A DNA stretch of 64,000 nucleotides from Arcanobacterium wilhelmae (GCF_029632765.1 NZ_CP121247.1:1674001-1738000); one strand, 5' to 3'. Positions 17,508 to 26,499 are shown, numbered from the stretch's first letter. Notes: generated by a model from the sequence alone, not told the origin. A program made the numbers and translations.

Positions 17508-18824
17508 ATGAGCCTCCTGCTTGCGATAATTTACGCCACCTTTATTTCACTCGGCCTGCCCGACCAAGTGATCGGCTCCGGGTGGCCCGTGATCGGGCCA
17601 GCGCTCGGCGCGAGCAGCGAATCCGTTGGCCTCATCTCAATGATGGCCACGTTTTCCACGATCGTCTCCGCGCTCACCAGCGCGTGGGCGTTGCGCAAGT
17701 TCGGCACATTCGCCGTTTCTGCGGTATCGATCCTGCTCACGTCGGCGTCGCTGCTCGGATATGCGGCAGCGCCAAGCCTCGTGTGGGTGCTGGCGCTGAC
17801 CATCCCGCTCGGGCTCGGCGGAGGTGCGATCGATTCGGCCATGAACTCTTTCGCCGCGCTTCACTTTTCCTCCACACACATGAACTTCCTCCACGCCTGC
17901 TGGGGAATCGGTGCCTCCGCAGGCCCGCTCATCATGGGATTCTTCCTCAGCATCGGCACCTGGCGCGGAGCTTACGTAGCGCTCGCACTCATCCAGCTCG
18001 GGTTGCTCGCGATTTTTGCGCTCTCGCGAAGGGCCTGGGAGAACGCGCCCGCCGGGCCGTCGGATCCGGTGGCCAGATCTGGGGACGCTGAAAGCAACGG
18101 CGAGCACCTGAACGCTTTAGCAGAGCCTGCGAGCGTGGAAAGGTCACAAAACAGGGCCGACGCCAGCGCTACCATTATGCGGACCAACGAGACCGCTTCC
18201 TGTGGCAAGGCGCCGGACGTAACGAGCGCACCGGCGTCGGCGAAGGCGCCAAGGTCGAGTGAAACGGCTGGGTCCGAGCACGGGCTGCTCTTGCCGGCGC
18301 TCGTCGGGTTCTTTTTCTACTCAGCTGTGGAAGTGGGGGCCGGACTGTGGGGCGCGACGTTCCTCGTGAGCCGGTTCGGGACTTCACCAGACGTCGCGGC
18401 GGCGCGGGTCGGTGCGATTTTTATCGCACTCACGCTCGGGCGGCTCGGTGCGGGCGTCGCCGCAAAATGGATCTCGAACCGCGTGATCATGCGAATCGGG
18501 TTCGTGGTAGCAGCCTTGGGCGCACTACTGATGCTGCCCGCCTCGGAAGTGACTGCATCGATCGGATTGGTGTTGATTGGCCTTGGCTACGCGCCGATTT
18601 ATCCCACGATGGTGAAGGAAACTGCGCAGCGCTTCGGCGTGATCCGCACGCAACGCGTGATGGGGCAGCAGATTGCGGGTGCTTATATTGGGCAAACTTT
18701 CATGCCGCCGCTGATCGGTGTCGCCCTCGTGCACCTGACGCCGCTCGCACTACCAGCTGCGGTGCTCGCCGGGATCCTCGCCACGGGTCTTGCCACGGAG
18801 CTCATCAACCGTCGGACGAAGTAA
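17508..18824 (+). CDS. Major facilitator superfamily transporter
   Basis: A 438-aa twelve-helix transporter. The first half opens directly with a membrane helix and contains GLGGGAIDSAMNSF and HACWGIGASAGP, typical of the FucP/sugar-permease-like MFS branch. A polar low-complexity loop of about 70 residues (roughly 180-255) joins the halves. The substrate is unknown. TAGACT (17496-17501) ends 7 nt before the ATG, so translation is probably leaderless. The last 17 codons recur as a decayed copy at 22323-22373. Confidence 0.85.
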   Translation: MSLLLAIIYATFISLGLPDQVIGSGWPVIGPALGASSESVGLISMMATFSTIVSALTSAWALRKFGTFAVSAVSILLTSASLLGYAAAPSLVWVLALTIPLGLGGGAIDSAMNSFAALHFSSTHMNFLHACWGIGASAGPLIMGFFLSIGTWRGAYVALALIQLGLLAIFALSRRAWENAPAGPSDPVARSGDAESNGEHLNALAEPASVERSQNRADASATIMRTNETASCGKAPDVTSAPASAKAPRSSETAGSEHGLLLPALVGFFFYSAVEVGAGLWGATFLVSRFGTSPDVAAARVGAIFIALTLGRLGAGVAAKWISNRVIMRIGFVVAALGALLMLPASEVTASIGLVLIGLGYAPIYPTMVKETAQRFGVIRTQRVMGQQIAGAYIGQTFMPPLIGVALVHLTPLALPAAVLAGILATGLATELINRRTK

Positions 18825-18961
18825 GCATGAACTCACGATCCGGCGCCTCAGATCTTGGCAAGCGGCGAGGCAAGGGGCGAAGCACAGAGCACGTAATCGG
18901 CACCGTTGAACGCCACATTCGTTTCACATCCGTCGATATTCACGCCTGTACTCGGTGCGGC

Positions 18962-19036
18962 TAAAATTTTGGGCGGTTTTTTGATGGTTCGAGCTCATAT
19001 ACGGCAGGAGCCTCCATTTTTCGAACCAAAATTTTA
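18962..19036. repeat. 75-bp palindromic element, copy 1
   Basis: The outer inverted repeat is TAAAATTTTGG/CCAAAATTTTA, with a central ATATA flanked by partly complementary 14-nt arms. Copies 1 and 2 also share about 26 bp of upstream flank (from GATATTCACGCC, 18935) and the trailing AGTAT. It lies in the 330-bp gap after the MFS gene, which shows no gene before 19185. Confidence 0.85.
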
Positions 19037-19184
19037 GGTGCCCAAAGTATTTACCTTTTCCTGACGCGATCGTGAGAGAATTGAACCGCGATGCAACGGC
19101 GCTTTTCACTCGAGTTTTCACGTTGAAGAACGCACCGGCGCCTCGGATTTCATGCACAGTTCTGATACGGAAGGTTATTTCAGG

Positions 19185-19385
19185 ATGCGATTTGTATTGG
19201 CCACAGTTCAACTTGTCGCGGCACTAGGAGCAGTCATCGCCCTTGGGCTCTCGCTCTTCGCTGGCTTCGAATTAACTGAAGTGGGAATGGGACTGCTCGG
19301 CATCTACGCCCTCATCGAAGCCGGCGACCGATGGATGAAAATGCGCACATCAGCCAGCGAAAAGCACCCTACTCAGAATCCCTGA
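19185..19385 (+). CDS. Small membrane protein (66 aa)
   Basis: A 66-aa product with two hydrophobic segments (residues 4-25 and 30-46) and a polar tail. GGAAGG lies about 10 nt before the ATG at 19185; an upstream in-frame ATG at 19152 is possible. It sits between copies 1 and 2 of the palindromic element, in an AT-richer island. I do not recognise a family. Confidence 0.5.
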   Translation: MRFVLATVQLVAALGAVIALGLSLFAGFELTEVGMGLLGIYALIEAGDRWMKMRTSASEKHPTQNP

Positions 19386-19427
19386 TCCTCATGCACCGCT
19401 GATATTCACGCCTGTACTCGGTGCGGC

Positions 19428-19502
19428 TAAAATTTTGGGCGCTATTTTGGAAGTTCGAGCCCATATACGGCACGAGCCTCCATTTTTCGAACCAAAATTT
19501 TA
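19428..19502. repeat. 75-bp palindromic element, copy 2
   Basis: Same outer arms as copy 1 and the same 75-bp length. The inner arms around ATATA pair at about 10 of 14 positions plus one wobble. Flanked on the left by the same GATATTCACGCCTG segment (from 19401) as copy 1 and ending in AAGTAT at 19516. Confidence 0.85.
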
Positions 19503-19581
19503 GGTGCCTGAAGTATCGCTCACAGCGGCTTGCTGTGGAAAACCTTGCGGCCAAAAATTCGTTTTCGCATAAGTTATCGGC

Positions 19582-20433
19582 ATGATCCCCAATGTGTATC
19601 GTCGGCATGAACTTGGAGAGCTCGGCTTTGTCACTGAAGCCCAAATTGCTCGCGCACATAGAAACGGAGTGCTCGTCAGGCACGGACACGGCTGGTATTC
19701 CGATGGTCAGCGCGATATCCCTGAACAGTATCGCACGGCGATGATCTCCAATACTCAACTTGGATGTTGTAGCGCGCTTAGCGAATACGGATTGTGGGTC
19801 CCGCCTGAAGAAACCGGTAAGATCCATCTGGCGCTTCGCGCAGGCCAGAAGAAAGCGCAAGTTCACAACGCCCAATCGAAAACAACCGTTCCGATCATCT
19901 CTCATCGTGGTGCGATATGGAATCCGGAAGGTTTGTGGGAACGCGACAAGTTACTCATGCCGATGGAAGATGCCCTCGAGCAAGCGGTACGGACACATTC
20001 TCCACTGACAGCGCTAGTACTGGTGGAATCAGCACTAAATCTCCGCCTTGTTTCACACACGTGGGTCGAAGCGCTTCGCGCGCGGCTATCGAAGCAAAAA
20101 TCGCTCATTTTGCGCGACGCCTCACCCCTGTCGGAATCCGGGACCGAAACACGCATCTCCCACTTTCTTCGAAGCCACAGATTCCATTTCAGACAACAAG
20201 TCGAACTTCTTCCGGGAATCCGAGCAGACATCCTCCACGGTCATCACCACGTTATCGAAGCTGATTCCGTTGCCCATCATGCCGGACAGAAGGAATATGA
20301 ACACGACCGCGAGCGAGATTGCCGCCTCCAAGCAGCCGGATTCGATGTCACCCGTGTGAGTTTCACACAAGGCTGGGATGACTGGGAAGCATTCGTTCCA
20401 CTCTTCCTCCAGATCTTGCACCGCTATCGCTGA
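19582..20433 (+). CDS. AbiEi-like winged-helix protein with DUF559 nuclease-like C-terminus
   Basis: A 283-aa protein. Residues 1-60 resemble the AbiEi antitoxin-type N-terminal helix-turn-helix (GFVTEAQIARAHRNGVLVRHGHGWY). The C-terminal third resembles DUF559/Vsr-like PD-(D/E)xK proteins, with SGTETRISHFL, then ADILHGHHHVIEAD, then RERDCRLQAAGF. Such proteins are common and usually solitary in actinobacterial accessory regions; the function is unproven, and no AbiEii-type toxin gene is next to it. TAAGTT (19570-19575) ends 7 nt before the ATG, again suggesting a leaderless start. It lies inside the repeat-bounded island. Confidence 0.7.
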   Translation: MIPNVYRRHELGELGFVTEAQIARAHRNGVLVRHGHGWYSDGQRDIPEQYRTAMISNTQLGCCSALSEYGLWVPPEETGKIHLALRAGQKKAQVHNAQSKTTVPIISHRGAIWNPEGLWERDKLLMPMEDALEQAVRTHSPLTALVLVESALNLRLVSHTWVEALRARLSKQKSLILRDASPLSESGTETRISHFLRSHRFHFRQQVELLPGIRADILHGHHHVIEADSVAHHAGQKEYEHDRERDCRLQAAGFDVTRVSFTQGWDDWEAFVPLFLQILHRYR

Positions 20434-20696
20434 AACAAACAGAGCCACACCAAACCTCAGCCACTATCGACCCACCAACAATGACATTCACTATCCTAGT
20501 CCCGGCCCGAGAGTGTACGAACGGCCGGCAAGCAAGAAAGTGGTACTCGGTACCATTTCCCCCTTCCACATACTCACGCGGAAAAATAACAAGTCAATAA
20601 CGGTCTTCGTTTCCATAATTTAGAATGGCTCCCCTCTTGCTAATCTTTCGGACAACGCAACGATGCGTTGAGCACAAACCCACGGAATGAGGAAAT

Positions 20697-20933
20697 ATGT
20701 CTAGAAAAAAACTTCAGGCACTCACTTTTAGCTTTCTTCTCGCAGCTGGAGGAATGCTTGCCACAGCACTACCAGCTAACGCTGGAGTTCTACCACCAAA
20801 TCCAAGCAAGTGTTGGGTTGTAGCACCAGGCACTAATATCCCGGGGCAGATTCCTGGAACGCTTGTCTGCAACAAGTGCATCCGTGCTGGTAACAGCTGG
20901 GCATGCCCATTTGAGCACAAAGAAGAACAGTAA
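20697..20933 (+). CDS. Small secreted cysteine-rich peptide, bacteriocin-like candidate
   Basis: A 78-aa precursor. Residues 1-29 form a clear Sec signal peptide (positive MSRKK, hydrophobic core, cleavage after ANA). The mature part would be about 49 aa with four cysteines (Cys39, Cys58, Cys61, Cys70; CX18CX2CX8C), rich in Pro and Gly. GAGG precedes the ATG by 4 nt and a TAGAAT at 20621-20626 could be the -10 box. A strong terminator follows, then a CPBP-protease gene 66 bp downstream. The small size, the secretion signal and the CPBP neighbour fit a bacteriocin and its immunity protein, but no known class was recognised. The 263 bp before it hold only this promoter and a short hairpin. Confidence 0.65.
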   Translation: MSRKKLQALTFSFLLAAGGMLATALPANAGVLPPNPSKCWVVAPGTNIPGQIPGTLVCNKCIRAGNSWACPFEHKEEQ

Positions 20934-20937
20934 TCAT

Positions 20938-20971
20938 GGCGGTGGGAGGAGTTCGCACTCCTCCCACCGCC
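20938..20971 (+). terminator. Terminator between the secreted peptide and the CPBP gene
   Basis: A 15-bp perfect stem (GGCGGTGGGAGGAGT and complement) with loop TCGC is followed by CAAATTTTC. It would uncouple the abundant peptide transcript from the downstream gene, or attenuate read-through. Confidence 0.8.
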
Positions 20972-20999
20972 CAAATTTTCACGACGAGGAGGGTAGCAA

Positions 21000-22229
21000 A
21001 TGAAGTACCAGAGAACGCTCCAAAACATATTCACCGGACTATGTGCATTCTTGCTATTGGAAGACGTGCTAGGAGGAGTTTGGATTTTCGTCTCTCCTCG
21101 AACATTCGCCGATCAATACCCTCATCCATTCGGTTACGACAGCCCAGCAGGATTCTTCGTTCTCGCCATACTCCATGCAGTGGTCGGCTTCGCCGCTCTG
21201 TTAGTCGTCCGACTGGAAGGAAATCTCATTCACGGCAAGCCAACCAAGAAAGTACTCCCCTTTTTTGTCGCGATTGTTGGATTTTTCGCAGTAAATTCCT
21301 TGTGGATCACACTATTAAGCACTCTCGCTGCAATTGCTTCACTGCCCGGTGGCTCATGGTTATTTTCCGACTTCACTGAGCTTATGTCGATACGACCATC
21401 TTGGGCTCCGCCACCCCTGGTTACAGGAATCGCGGTTGCCGCCGGAGGTGCTGGCGAGGAGGCATGCTGGGCTGTGTGCTTCTACGCGATCTCACGGTTG
21501 CGCCAAGGCCGCCTTGCATTGTTCACGGTCTTGGTCATTGCTCGTTGCCTCCTCCACCTCCACTACGGATCCATCCCCTACGTAATTCCCATCAGCGCAC
21601 TCGGAATTTTTGCGATAATCTACCTCTCACGCGGAGGATCCCCCTGGGCCCTCGTCGCCGCACATGCTACGTGGAACTTTTCCGTTCATCTCGGCCCCAC
21701 CATCGGCGGCCCCATCCGTGGCCAAACCATCTGGAGCAACGGATTCATCCCCTTTTTCCTCATCACCGGCGCTATCTTTTTCCTCACGCCACTGTGGAGG
21801 AGCAACCGCATCTTGAATCAACTCGTCAGCACTGCGGCTACCAAAGGCTCCTTCATCACTACAACCCTGCTCGCAGCTGGCCTCGCTGCCATCGCATCCG
21901 TCTTTTCAGACGCGCTCCTCATCGAAAACTCCGACTATCTCCAATGGCTCGGGCTCACCCCACTTGTCTACTACACATACCTCAACGCGCGAAACCGCCG
22001 ACCACTTTGGCCACTCGCCATTGGCGCAGCACTCTACGGGGCTGGCCATGTCTTAGCAACCGCCCAATACTCCGCATTCACCACCATCTGGACCGCGATC
22101 ATCATCCCAGCACTCGCTGTCACCGCACTCATACTGCTCACACGCAACATAAACGCTCTCCCACTAACACCGCCCCGCCACGGAGCGCGTCAACCGGCGC
22201 CGCAAACCACCACTACCCGGCTCGGTTAA
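21000..22229 (+). CDS. CPBP-family intramembrane metalloprotease
   Basis: A 409-aa multi-pass membrane protein. The CPBP (Abi) core lies at about residues 140-250: EEACW in motif 1 (glutamate pair), a His in LHLHYGS, and HATWNFSVH as the last motif. These are the putative catalytic residues of the family, several members of which protect producers against their own bacteriocins. Four further helices follow the core, making the protein longer than a minimal CPBP protein. AGGAGGG lies 6 nt before the ATG. The TAA stop is the first three bases of a 75-bp palindromic element, so the element marks the exact gene end. Pairing with the upstream peptide is inferred from adjacency. Confidence 0.82.
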   Translation: MKYQRTLQNIFTGLCAFLLLEDVLGGVWIFVSPRTFADQYPHPFGYDSPAGFFVLAILHAVVGFAALLVVRLEGNLIHGKPTKKVLPFFVAIVGFFAVNSLWITLLSTLAAIASLPGGSWLFSDFTELMSIRPSWAPPPLVTGIAVAAGGAGEEACWAVCFYAISRLRQGRLALFTVLVIARCLLHLHYGSIPYVIPISALGIFAIIYLSRGGSPWALVAAHATWNFSVHLGPTIGGPIRGQTIWSNGFIPFFLITGAIFFLTPLWRSNRILNQLVSTAATKGSFITTTLLAAGLAAIASVFSDALLIENSDYLQWLGLTPLVYYTYLNARNRRPLWPLAIGAALYGAGHVLATAQYSAFTTIWTAIIIPALAVTALILLTRNINALPLTPPRHGARQPAPQTTTTRLG

Positions 22230-22301
22230 AATTTTGGGCGGTTTTTTGATGGTTCGGGCCTATATAAGGCTCGAACCATCATTTTTCGAACCAAAATTTT
22301 A
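22227..22301. repeat. 75-bp palindromic element, copy 3
   Basis: Same outer arms. The inner arms GATGGTTCGGGCCT and AGGCTCGAACCATC around ATATA pair fully with one G-T wobble. The first bases supply the stop codon of the CPBP gene, and a decayed copy of the MFS 3' end follows at 22323. Confidence 0.88.
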
Positions 22302-22322
22302 GGTAGCCGAAGTATCAGCAGA

Positions 22323-22373
22323 ATTGCCACCACGACGCGGGCAACAGAGCTCATCAACCGGCGGGCGAAGTAA
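22323..22373 (+). pseudogene. Decayed duplicate of the MFS transporter 3' end
   Basis: The frame reads IATTRATELINRRAK-stop, against GILATGLATELINRRTK-stop at the end of the MFS gene (18824). The nucleotide match continues through the stop codon (AAGTAAGC). Nothing upstream resembles the rest of the transporter. This scar lies right after palindromic copy 3 and suggests that the segment between the two MFS ends was inserted or duplicated here. Confidence 0.7.
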
Positions 22374-22412
22374 GCCCGGATCGGGCCCTGCATCAACCGA
22401 AGCGGTGAACCG

Positions 22413-23939
22413 TTACCCGACGCGGTGTACCGTTTCGAAAATCTTGAGCCCGTCCCACAGCCTCCCCAGATTCTGCGGGCTACGCACAAGATCTAATTGG
22501 AGGTTCGCGAGCACCATCCACACGAGTGTGAGCCCGACAATCGCTACCGTCACCGCCACTACATCGAGAATAACTCCGGCTCGGGCAGACCGTGAACCAG
22601 AATGTTGCACTTGTGTTTGCCCTGCTCTCTCCCGATCCGAAACGTTTGCCGGCGCGTGCCCCTTCATCCGCCCCAGCACTGTCCCTGGTCTGCGCGCGCG
22701 GAACCGCCACGCAAGTAGGCCAACACCCGCAAGCACAACGAGGCCAACTACCGCATAGATCGGCCACATATTTCGCGGAACATTCCGATACGTATTCGCC
22801 ACAAAACCCGGCAACGCCGTTCGTGAGACTTTCTCCCCCGCAAGAGTCTTCCCAAGCCAGTCGACGGCCTGAGGGAAATGCTTTCCCCAGATTGCCCACT
22901 TGTGAAACTCGCCGAGCGAGTACACGAGGTACGTGGAGCCTGTCCGCCCAGGCGCAACTGCCGCTAAGCCCGCAACAGCTTCCGCAGAAAGCGGGTCACT
23001 CCCGGTAGCGAATGCCCACACGTTCAGATCCGGAGCGCGCCGCACGAGCTCGCTCACCGAATACTTCGCCTGAAGTTCGGGCGTTAAGTGCTTGAGCCCT
23101 CCCAGGTTTGGCAGGTCCGTACCAGAAAACGACATCGCATTACCGAACGTATCGGGAGTGTAAGCGGCGATCGCGGGGGCGTTGTAACCGCCGGCAGACA
23201 TTCCGGCGAGGGTCCATTTCGCTGGATCGGTGCTCGCAGGAAAGTTTGCAAGCACCATCGCGGGAATATCGCGCGCCACCCAGCTTCCGATTTTCGGACG
23301 GCCTGGCAGATCGAGCGCATCCGGCTCCGCCTTGTCCGCGTTCACATGCGGAATCACCACCATTGTGGGCGCGATCCGGCCCGCATTGATCGCGGACGTC
23401 ATCACTCCGTCAACGTTGATCTGGTGCGGGATGGCAGGCGGAGCGCCAGGGTAGCCGGGGAGAATCTCGATCACTGCGAGTTCCTTCATCGCACGCCACG
23501 CTTTCGGCAGCCACACGGTGGTTTCGAGCCGGATCCCTGATTCCGGCCCGGTGAAGGTGATCGTGTAAAACTCACCTCGCGGATTTTTCACGTGAGCGGG
23601 CGTGATCGGCGCGTATTTTACGGTGTAGCGCGGATCTGGTTTGCCTTCCCACAGTGGCGAGCGTGGCGCGAACGGGATCGGTTCGCCAGTCCCCGTACCA
23701 GCCGCCGGCGGCAATAAGATATTCTTCGCCACCGTGGCCCACGAGCTTTTGTGGTAGATCGTGCGATTCAGGCTCACACCCACTGCGCTAAGAAGGAGCA
23801 CGGAGGCGAGCACAACGGCCACCCCAGCCCGCACCGAACGCCCGCGGTGCAGGTTTCGAACTGCGAACGCCGCCACCACCACGGCGAGCGCGATCAACAG
23901 AAAAATCACGGGTAGCGACCGCGGACTCACAGCACTCAT
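22413..23939 (-). CDS. Membrane-anchored esterase, paralogue 1
   Basis: A 508-aa protein with two N-terminal membrane helices (about residues 8-27 and 37-56), an extracytoplasmic esterase domain of the Esterase-D/antigen-85 fold (about 110-400) and two C-terminal helices. The nucleophile Ser is in AGMSAGGY, the acid is probably Asp in GSDPL, and the His is in GEFHKW. IEILPGYPGAPPAIPHQ is shared with its paralogues. GAAGGAG precedes the ATG. It is the downstream member of a block of three related genes; the substrate is unknown, and cell-envelope acyl esters are a guess from fold and topology. Confidence 0.8.
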   Translation of the reverse strand: MSAVSPRSLPVIFLLIALAVVVAAFAVRNLHRGRSVRAGVAVVLASVLLLSAVGVSLNRTIYHKSSWATVAKNILLPPAAGTGTGEPIPFAPRSPLWEGKPDPRYTVKYAPITPAHVKNPRGEFYTITFTGPESGIRLETTVWLPKAWRAMKELAVIEILPGYPGAPPAIPHQINVDGVMTSAINAGRIAPTMVVIPHVNADKAEPDALDLPGRPKIGSWVARDIPAMVLANFPASTDPAKWTLAGMSAGGYNAPAIAAYTPDTFGNAMSFSGTDLPNLGGLKHLTPELQAKYSVSELVRRAPDLNVWAFATGSDPLSAEAVAGLAAVAPGRTGSTYLVYSLGEFHKWAIWGKHFPQAVDWLGKTLAGEKVSRTALPGFVANTYRNVPRNMWPIYAVVGLVVLAGVGLLAWRFRARRPGTVLGRMKGHAPANVSDRERAGQTQVQHSGSRSARAGVILDVVAVTVAIVGLTLVWMVLANLQLDLVRSPQNLGRLWDGLKIFETVHRVG

Positions 23940-23969
23940 CGCTTCGCTCCTTCTTCCACTGTGCAGTGG

Positions 23970-23996
23970 CTAGTAGTTGTATCCGAGGACGATCAT
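23970..23996 (-). pseudogene. Leftover C-terminus of a lost esterase paralogue
   Basis: On the minus strand this reads MIVLGYNY-stop. The true end of paralogue 2 at 24031 reads LIFLGYNY-stop, with 24 of the 25 nucleotides from its stop codon onward identical. It lies in the 91-bp gap between paralogues 1 and 2 and has no body attached, so it is probably a recombination scar from a fourth copy or from unequal exchange. Confidence 0.55.
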
Positions 23997-24030
23997 CCGC
24001 CGAGTTAAGCCACTGATCAATCTCGCGAGG

Positions 24031-25563
24031 CTAGTAGTTGTATCCGAGGAAGATCAGGAGGGTGAGGAGGTCGTCCTGGTTGCGCACGATCTCCATCCGC
24101 AGGTTCGCGAGTGCCACGAGTAGGAGCGTTCCCCCGATCACGCCGAGCAGCACGGCACCGCCATCCCAGATCAACAGCCGCGAGAGCCAACTTCCGCCCG
24201 ACGCCGGTGCAACGGCTTTCGTCCAGCTTCCGGCCCGCCCGGTGCGGTTTTCGCCAGCCGCGCCCAAGCCCACGCCCAAGCTCTCACCCGAACCAGCCAC
24301 TGGATCCGTGCCAGCACCGCGCCGGCGCCAGTACCACCAGCGCCCACCCAGGCCAGCCGCCCCGAGCGCAACCACCGCCCCGATCACAGCGTAGATTCCG
24401 CCACGGCCGGGCCCCCGAGCCTCAGCAACCGTTCGCGCCGCGGCCGGCAAATCGACAGAGTCGGCCCGTTGCCCGCCGAGCACTGTGCCGAGCCAGTCAA
24501 CGGCCTGCGGGAATACTCTGCCCCAGGTGTCCCAGTTGTGGATCGCTTTCTGATCGAAAACGAGCGCCGTGGAGCCGGTGCGCTCCCCCACTGTCGCGAG
24601 GTCGGCGAGTCCAACGAGCGTGCGCGTGCCGCCGTATTCATGCCCGGTAGCGTACGCCCACACGTTCATGTCGGGCCGCTGCTTGATCAAGTTCACCACC
24701 GAGTACTGCGTCTTCACGGCGTCGCTGGAGTGCACGAGCCCGCCGAGTTCGGGCTCGTTCGAGCCGGAGAAGAACAGTATGTTGCCGAAGGTGTCGGGCG
24801 TGTAGGCGCCGAGCGCGGGGCCGATGTAGCCACCGGCGCTCATGCCGCCGATGGTCCACTTCGCCGGTTCTCGGCTGACGGGGAAGTTCGCGGCCATCAT
24901 GGCGGGCACGTCGCGCGCGATCCAGGTTCCGATTTTGGGGCGGCCTGGCAGGTCAAATCCGTCGGGTTCGAGCCGGTCAAGGGCGACGTGCGGGATGACG
25001 ACGGCGGTGGGTGGCATCGCCCCCGCATCGATCGCTGTGCTGAGCACACGGTCGAGATCGAGTTGGCGCGGGATCGCGGGCGGGTTTCCGGGGAATCCGG
25101 GGAGGATTTCGAGTACGGCGAGGTCGCGAGCGTTGTCCGCTCCGGCCGGCATCCACACGGTGACGGGTAGCGAGAGCCCCGACTGCGGCCCGCGGTACTT
25201 CACGGCGTAGAACGTTCCGGCGGGGTTTTTAACTCCGTGCGGCGTGAATGGCGTTTTTTCGACGCGGTAGGTCGGGTCGGTTTCGCCGTCCCAGACTCGT
25301 GGTTTTTCCGCAAATGGGAGGGGCTCGGGATCCGGCGGCGGCGAGAAGATGGCTTTCGCGAGCCCTCCCCAGCTTTCAACGTGGTAGGTGACGCGGTTGA
25401 GTTGGAGCCCGACCGCGGAGGTTGCGAGCACGGCCGTTCCTGCGACGAGCGCGGCGACGCGCTTTCCCTTCCCTTGCCGGAGTGCGCGGGTTGCGCCAGC
25501 GGCGAGCGCGACGGCGCCGGCGATTGGCACTGCGAGTACGGCGAGCGACGTTGGTGAGAACAT
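24031..25563 (-). CDS. Membrane-anchored esterase, paralogue 2
   Basis: A 510-aa protein with the same layout as paralogue 1: two N-terminal helices, an esterase domain (AGADNARDLAVLEILPGFPGN at the start of the fold, GGMSAGGY nucleophile elbow, KAIHNWDTW for the His) and two C-terminal helices ending LIFLGYNY. The probable acid is Glu in TGHEYGG, where paralogue 1 has Asp; antigen-85 enzymes also use Glu. AGGGAGGG lies 4 nt before the ATG. Probably transcribed with paralogue 1. Confidence 0.8.
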   Translation of the reverse strand: MFSPTSLAVLAVPIAGAVALAAGATRALRQGKGKRVAALVAGTAVLATSAVGLQLNRVTYHVESWGGLAKAIFSPPPDPEPLPFAEKPRVWDGETDPTYRVEKTPFTPHGVKNPAGTFYAVKYRGPQSGLSLPVTVWMPAGADNARDLAVLEILPGFPGNPPAIPRQLDLDRVLSTAIDAGAMPPTAVVIPHVALDRLEPDGFDLPGRPKIGTWIARDVPAMMAANFPVSREPAKWTIGGMSAGGYIGPALGAYTPDTFGNILFFSGSNEPELGGLVHSSDAVKTQYSVVNLIKQRPDMNVWAYATGHEYGGTRTLVGLADLATVGERTGSTALVFDQKAIHNWDTWGRVFPQAVDWLGTVLGGQRADSVDLPAAARTVAEARGPGRGGIYAVIGAVVALGAAGLGGRWWYWRRRGAGTDPVAGSGESLGVGLGAAGENRTGRAGSWTKAVAPASGGSWLSRLLIWDGGAVLLGVIGGTLLLVALANLRMEIVRNQDDLLTLLIFLGYNY

Positions 25564-25956
25564 TTTCCCTCCCTTTCGGACACGTCCTAGGGTACGACGC
25601 CGGGCGTGGAGGCGGGGTCATTCCGCGGGCTTTCGTTCCCCTGATGGTCGACGCCGGCGCACGGCTCACGTTGACTTCACGCGTTGTGGAAGAGCCTCCT
25701 CCACACCGCCGAAACTCATCCCTGCACACGCCTCACCTGCGCGAACAGCATGGCGTCCGACGTCACACCCCCACACAAAACGGTGCGAGATCGCCACTTC
25801 ACAGCTATACGAGCAAAACTCCAGCGATTTTGGTTGAATTTTCTCCTTGCTTTTTAGTTCAATCTTCAATATTATAATTTTCAGCGGATCCACCCGGATC
25901 TCCGACCGGCAGGCAACAGCCCCGGTTCGTCATCCAACAATTTTCAAAGGATCAAA

Positions 25957-26499
25957 ATGGCAGACTTTACTGAACTCAACGGCACCTGGAACATCGACGC
26001 AGCGCACTCGCGCCTCGGTTTCGCAGCGCGCCACGCAATGATCTCGAAGGTTCGCGGCGAGTTCGCCGAGAAGGAAGGCGGCATCAACATTGATGGCGCC
26101 AACCCGAACAACTCCTCCGTCAAGATCGTGGCAAAGACCGAATCCTTCACCACCGAGAACGAGATGCGCGACAAGCACGTGCGTTCGGGAGACTTCCTGG
26201 ACACCGAGAACTACCCGGAAATGTCCTTCGAGTCGACCAAGGTTGAGGTTGCGGAAGGCACGGTGACGGTCACCGGCAACCTCACAATCAAGGCAACCAC
26301 GAAGGAAGTTGAAGTCGAGCTCGATTGGGCCGGCCCGGTCAAGGACCCGATGGGCAACGAGCGCATCGGTTTCGAAGGCTCCTTCGTGATTAACCGCCAG
26401 GATTACGGCGTTTCGTTCTCTGCTCCGATGGAGACCGGCGGCATCCTCGTTGCCGACAAGATCACCGTGAACCTCGACATCGAGGCCACTCGCGCCTGA
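25957..26499 (+). CDS. YceI-family lipocalin-like protein
   Basis: A 180-aa beta-barrel protein of the YceI family, which binds isoprenoid or other lipids. It starts LNGTWNIDAAHSRLGFAARH and ends with SFSAPMETGGILVADKITVNLDIEA, both typical. It has no signal peptide, so it is cytoplasmic, as in many actinobacteria. AAAGGA lies 5 nt before the ATG. The 393-bp gap upstream is AT-rich near its end and holds TATAAT at 25873-25878, a likely -10 box, but no gene. It sits between esterase paralogues 2 and 3 on the opposite strand. Confidence 0.9.
   Translation: MADFTELNGTWNIDAAHSRLGFAARHAMISKVRGEFAEKEGGINIDGANPNNSSVKIVAKTESFTTENEMRDKHVRSGDFLDTENYPEMSFESTKVEVAEGTVTVTGNLTIKATTKEVEVELDWAGPVKDPMGNERIGFEGSFVINRQDYGVSFSAPMETGGILVADKITVNLDIEATRA

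Noticed and set aside
19582..20433. Complete AbiE toxin-antitoxin system
   Set aside because: Only an AbiEi-like N-terminus fused to a DUF559-like domain is present; there is no AbiEii nucleotidyltransferase gene beside it.
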